Shown here one piece after another: positions 61,169 through 64,000 of a stretch of 64,000 nt of DNA. The notes below the pieces were generated by a model. The model was not told where the DNA came from. It worked only from the letters and a program-made list of their open reading frames with translations, and did not search any database. Each line of letters opens with the position of its first letter. Position 1 is the stretch's first letter. Source of the DNA: Fictibacillus arsenicus (GTDB lineage: Bacteria; Bacillota; Bacilli; Bacillales; Fictibacillaceae); NCBI RefSeq assembly GCF_001999465.1, contig NZ_MQMF01000001.1, positions 868,001 through 932,000 on the forward strand. The letters are read 5' to 3'. The position numbers and the translations under genes were made by a program.

Positions 61169-62521
61169 TTAATTCTTATTTAACGACTTTGCAGGCTGGC
61201 ACAATTCAAAAAAAGGAGTTAGATCATCTAGTTCCTCTAACTTGTAGATTAGATCTACCAGTTCTCTTTTTGCATTAGAACTAATTATGTCTCCCGTAAC
61301 GTCATAGAATTTATCGATGAGCTGGTCATTCGTCATCGGTTTATCTGCACTCCCGATAGCATGTTCTACAAATTCAGTAAACTCTCTGCCATCTGCTAGT
61401 TTAACTACCAATTGCACTTGATCTTCTTGTATCTTTTCGTCCACTTCTAATGTAATCTTTTCGCGTAAATTCTTTATTGTTTCATCATTTACACACTCAT
61501 CGGTAAACTGATCAACACCTGCTTTTCCGTACATAAATGCAGCAGCCACACAATGATAGACGCTGAACTTACCTTCCAGTCCGGTATTAAGAACTCGCTT
61601 GCCCGTCAATTCTTTTACAAGAGGATGTCCTATAATGTGAATCGAGACAACTTGATCGTGTTTAAATTGAAATCTAGATTGTAAGGAGATAATCGCATCA
61701 ATGGCTGGGTGTGTGACGATTCCACTTGCAAAAGGTTTATAGCTGTTCTTTTCTACTTCCCATTTTTCATTCCATTTTTCCGTCAGAATGTCCAATTTGT
61801 TTTCCTCTGAGAGAACGTTTACGAACCCACGTTCTGCTTCTAAGGATTGATGAGAACTTGTGAATCCTTGCTCCGCCATTAATGCTGCCAGCAACCCGTT
61901 CATTGCCGCTTTTCCAGGGTGAAATGGTTTAGTCATCGTTCCGAACATTTCCCTTAAACCTACAGGTTCAGTTGCCGCAATCCCGATTGCATAAGTCGTT
62001 TTTTCATGATCAAGATTCAGTAACTTACTGACCGCCACAGCTGCTCCAATCCCGCCGACACTTCCCGTAATGTGCCACCCTCTCCAATAGTGGGATGGAT
62101 AAACGGCTAGTGCAAGCCTGGCTTCTACCTCACATCCAATTACAAAAGCTTCGAGCACATCTTTCCCGCTTTTACCCTTGTTTTCAGCCACAGCCAGAAT
62201 AGCTGGAAAGACAGGTGCTGAAGGATGCAGGACTGTTTCAAGCAGCGTATCATCAAAATCGTATACATGAGAGGACATACCGTTTAGTAATGATGCAAAT
62301 AGAAGATCGGCTTTTTCTTCTCTGCCAAAAACTGTGGCTTGGGGTTGACTGCTCATCAGTTTAGCGACAGCAAAAAGTTTGTCCATGGATTCATGATCTG
62401 CAGCCCCAATCGCGACACCTAGCCAATTTAACAGACTGCGCTTTGCTTCATAAAGAGCATGCTCGCTAATATCTTCATACCGTGTTTCAATAATTTGAGT
62501 AACTAACGATTTTGTTATCAT
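61169..62521 (-). CDS. MmgE/PrpD family protein, copy A
   Basis: Protein of 450 residues, paralogous to the gene at 55372-56736. Family blocks: EAKRSLLNWLGVAIGA, LLNGMSSHVYDFDDTLLETVLHPSAPV in parts, FVIGCEVEARLALAV, WHITGSVGGIGAAVAVSKLL, KPFHPGKAAMNGLLAALMA and SFKPFASGIVTHPAID-like YKPFASGIVTHPAID. The HVYDFDDT and H-P-S-A blocks differ from copy B (HIVELDDIHKSSIIH), which suggests different substrates or successive steps. It begins with an ATGA overlap with the CitE-like gene, with GGAGAG upstream inside that gene. Confidence 0.88.
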   Translation of the reverse strand: MITKSLVTQIIETRYEDISEHALYEAKRSLLNWLGVAIGAADHESMDKLFAVAKLMSSQPQATVFGREEKADLLFASLLNGMSSHVYDFDDTLLETVLHPSAPVFPAILAVAENKGKSGKDVLEAFVIGCEVEARLALAVYPSHYWRGWHITGSVGGIGAAVAVSKLLNLDHEKTTYAIGIAATEPVGLREMFGTMTKPFHPGKAAMNGLLAALMAEQGFTSSHQSLEAERGFVNVLSEENKLDILTEKWNEKWEVEKNSYKPFASGIVTHPAIDAIISLQSRFQFKHDQVVSIHIIGHPLVKELTGKRVLNTGLEGKFSVYHCVAAAFMYGKAGVDQFTDECVNDETIKNLREKITLEVDEKIQEDQVQLVVKLADGREFTEFVEHAIGSADKPMTNDQLIDKFYDVTGDIISSNAKRELVDLIYKLEELDDLTPFFELCQPAKSLNKN

Positions 62522-63399
62522 ACCTTTTGCTCTCCTTCTTTTGTTAAAAAATGCAGTTGAGCTTTTGCTTTTTTATAAACGGGATAATCAACAAGCTTTC
62601 CTCCAACTGAAATAGAAGCGATATTTTGCTGTTCTGCTTCTTCAAATGCTTTTACGATTTCCAGTGCTGATTCAACTTCTTGTTGTGTGGGTGTGTAGGT
62701 GTCATGGATGATAGGAATTTGTTTAGGGTGAATAGCGAGTTTTGCGGTGAACCCGAGAGATTTTGCGCGTTCCGCCTCATTTTTCAATCCGGGTTCATTT
62801 TGAAGATCAGGATAAACGGCATCAACAGGGTTATCGATACCGGCAGCTTTTGAAGCATTAACAATCTGGGATCTAGCAAATAGCAGCTCCGTTCCATGAG
62901 GTGTTAGTTCACAATTCACATCGAGAGAATAATCGATGGAACCAAAAACGAGACGTTTCACTAAGTAATGAGAAGAAGCAATTTCGTAGGCAAAATGCAC
63001 ACCACGTGCGGTTTCGATCAATGCCAATACTTCAAACGAATCAGGGGTGCGGTTCACTTTGTGTAAATAATGAAGTGCTGTTTGGCATATTACCTGCATA
63101 TTCCCTGCATTTTCTGCTTTAGGAACGATCACGCCTGAAACCCCAGCTAAAATGGCAGCTTCTAAATCTTCTTTCCAAAAAGGTGTTGTAATGTCATTGA
63201 TTCTAATAAAGACTCTTTTTTCGGTTTGTCTGCTAAGCAGATGGCTTTTGGCTCTTTCTCTTGAGGCTTCTTTTTCAGCAAGTGCTACAGCATCTTCAAA
63301 ATCAACAATTATGCTATCCGCCTCGCTGTTTAGTGCCTTGTCCATAATTTTTATTGAGGCAGCGGGTACAAATAAATAAGATCGTAAATGAGTATTCAT
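62518..63399 (-). CDS. CitE-like acyl-CoA lyase (HpcH/HpaI superfamily)
   Basis: Protein of 293 residues with TIM-barrel lyase pattern: RSYLFVPAASIKIMDKAL, ADSIIVDFEDAVALAEK, the Arg in VFIRIND, VIVPKAENAG, ALIETARGVHFAYEIA, LVFGSIDYSLDVNCEL and the C-terminal GFTAKLAIHPKQIPIIHDTY. Stand-alone CitE relatives (no citF, citD or citC here) cleave malyl-, citramalyl- or similar CoA esters to acetyl-CoA or propionyl-CoA plus a 2-oxoacid. With the SucCD-like ligase this makes an activate-then-cleave pair (inference). ATG at 63397-63399 has GGAGG nine bases upstream; a reading from 63462 would translate the operator and is rejected. Confidence 0.9.
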   Translation of the reverse strand: MNTHLRSYLFVPAASIKIMDKALNSEADSIIVDFEDAVALAEKEASRERAKSHLLSRQTEKRVFIRINDITTPFWKEDLEAAILAGVSGVIVPKAENAGNMQVICQTALHYLHKVNRTPDSFEVLALIETARGVHFAYEIASSHYLVKRLVFGSIDYSLDVNCELTPHGTELLFARSQIVNASKAAGIDNPVDAVYPDLQNEPGLKNEAERAKSLGFTAKLAIHPKQIPIIHDTYTPTQQEVESALEIVKAFEEAEQQNIASISVGGKLVDYPVYKKAKAQLHFLTKEGEQKV

Positions 63400-63424
63400 A
63401 TAAAGAAACCTCCGTTTCCAGGAT

Positions 63425-63436
63425 ATTGGATCCAAT
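63425..63436. promoter_or_regulatory. GntR/FCD operator palindrome ATTGGATCCAAT (copy 2)
   Basis: Identical to the site at 58876-58887 including the flanking GGATATTGG on one side. It is 25 bases before the CitE-like start codon and overlaps the -10 of the promoter at 63435-63462. Confidence 0.8.
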
Positions 63437-63462
63437 TTTAAGCGAAGAACGGGCTTACTCAA
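63435..63462 (-). promoter_or_regulatory. Probable sigma-A promoter of module A (citE-like operon)
   Basis: On the minus strand TTGAGT (63457-63462) and TAAAAT (63435-63440) with a 16-base spacer. The expected transcription start falls inside the operator, a layout suited to repression. Confidence 0.6.
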
Positions 63463-63476
63463 TTAATTGAGTAAGC
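63453..63476. repeat. 24-base perfect palindrome over the end of the module A regulator gene
   Basis: The half GCTTACTCAATT is followed at once by its exact reverse complement. It covers the last codons and stop of gntR and the -35 of the next promoter. On the plus strand four T follow it. Confidence 0.7.
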
Positions 63477-64000
63477 TTTTCTCCAGCTCTCATAATATGA
63501 TGTTCAACAAGTTGGCGTAATTTCACAGGATCTTTTTGGTCAAGCGCTTCCAGCATCGCTTTATGTTCTTCATTCGAGACCTGCATAGAATGAGGAATTA
63601 AGCTCGGAACATGTGCGGGATACCCTTCAATAAATTGCTTATTAAGCATCTTCACTTTTTTCCAGTTGCACCCTTTTTGCAGTAAAGTATGAAACTCCTG
63701 ATTATGGGTAACGAATAGATCGAGATTGTTATTGCGGATATCTTGATCCATTTTTTCTACAAGGTGCTGCAATTCTTCCCTGTCACCTGATGTAAGGAAA
63801 TTCATCGATTTCTGAACCGTCACTCCTTCAAGAAAGGAACGAAGATAATAGAGCTCTTCAATATCCTCTTTGGAAATCCCGATTACTTGAGCACCTTTAT
63901 GAGGAAGCACCTCAACTAACCCTTCTCTCTCAAGGCAGCGCAATGCTTCTCGTATAGGCATTCTGCTTACACCCAGTTTTGCTGCAAGTTCATCTTGAAT
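63455..64000 (-). CDS. GntR family regulator, FCD subfamily (module A), 5' part outside window
   Basis: At least 181 C-terminal residues are seen; the N-terminus lies beyond the right edge. The end of the winged helix (LAAKLGVSRMPIREALRCLE, LVEVLPHKGAQVIGI) is followed by the FCD domain, with metal ligands in FHTLLQKGC, EHKAMLEALD and VEHHIMRAGE. It is similar throughout to the regulator at 58908, including SRMP(V/I)REA, PHKGA and a shared C-N-W before the middle helix (KRCNW and KGCNW). The frame is open to the window edge; the methionine in SRMPIREA is internal. It precedes the CitE-like gene with operator and promoter between them. Confidence 0.92.
   Translation of the reverse strand: MQDELAAKLGVSRMPIREALRCLEREGLVEVLPHKGAQVIGISKEDIEELYYLRSFLEGVTVQKSMNFLTSGDREELQHLVEKMDQDIRNNNLDLFVTHNQEFHTLLQKGCNWKKVKMLNKQFIEGYPAHVPSLIPHSMQVSNEEHKAMLEALDQKDPVKLRQLVEHHIMRAGEKLTQLIE

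Noticed and set aside
55372-62521. Methylcitrate cycle (prpBCD) for propionate
   Set aside because: Two PrpD-like genes are present but no methylcitrate synthase or methylisocitrate lyase; CitE-like and SucCD-like genes are not part of that cycle.
1-64000. tRNA, rRNA, CRISPR, integrase or transposase genes
   Set aside because: Looked for in all intergenic parts; no cloverleaf, repeat-spacer array or recombinase motif was seen.

Overview
The window is low-GC DNA of Bacillaceae type. It has strong AGGAGG-like ribosome binding sites, frequent GTG/TTG starts, Rho-independent terminators after most units, and S-layer homology (SLH), LytR-CpsA-Psr and menaquinone-type SdhCAB families. I cannot name a species. 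Fictibacillus or a Bacillus sensu lato relative would fit, but that is inference. No rRNA, tRNA, CRISPR array, phage module or transposase was found.

Region 1 (1-25.4 kb) is a cell-surface and cell-wall island. It starts with the edge of a TagA-type ManNAc transferase gene. Six secreted proteins then carry three SLH repeats each, joined to different modules: glucosaminidase, phosphodiester glycosidase, an unknown C-terminal domain, NlpC/P60, subtilisin protease and Amidase_3. Interspersed are two LTA-synthase-like sulfatase-fold enzymes, a DUF4127 protein, an M14 carboxypeptidase, an L,D-transpeptidase and an orphan protein with copper-amine-oxidase-type stalk domains, plus a duplicated-domain lipoprotein. 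UDP-GlcNAc 2-epimerase (mnaA) can supply UDP-ManNAc to TagA. A good WalR (YycF) box lies upstream of the NlpC/P60-SLH gene.

Region 2 (25.4-39.8 kb) is a minus-strand Wzx/Wzy-type capsule or exopolysaccharide cluster: galU, priming sugar transferase, tagD, GT2, wzx, GT2, wzy, CDP-glycerol transferase, acyltransferase, two GT4 enzymes and rmlACBD. An LCP ligase gene converges on its end. The product is predicted to be a rhamnose- and glycerol-phosphate-containing polymer. Three genes (GT2, wzx and the CDP-glycerol transferase) are each split by an apparent one-base loss in a homopolymer, and wzy runs in frame into the CDP-glycerol transferase.

Region 3 (40-47.5 kb) holds assorted envelope genes: membrane acyltransferase, C39 peptidase, VanZ-like protein, a MecA-like class B PBP, and a triple PG-binding NlpC/P60 endopeptidase.

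Region 4 (47.6-64 kb) is a catabolic island for a di- or tricarboxylic acid. It has two modules, each led by an FCD-type GntR regulator followed by the same 12-bp palindrome ATTGGATCCAAT, placed identically 25 bp before the first structural gene. Module A is citE-like lyase, MmgE/PrpD and DASS transporter. Module B is SucCD-like CoA ligase, a second MmgE/PrpD, a complete SdhCAB, an extra SdhA-like flavoprotein and a two-subunit class I fumarase. An argininosuccinate-lyase-superfamily gene follows the module B terminator. The enzyme set could oxidise, hydrate, CoA-activate and cleave a substituted succinate or citrate-like acid. The real substrate is unknown and is the main open question of the window.
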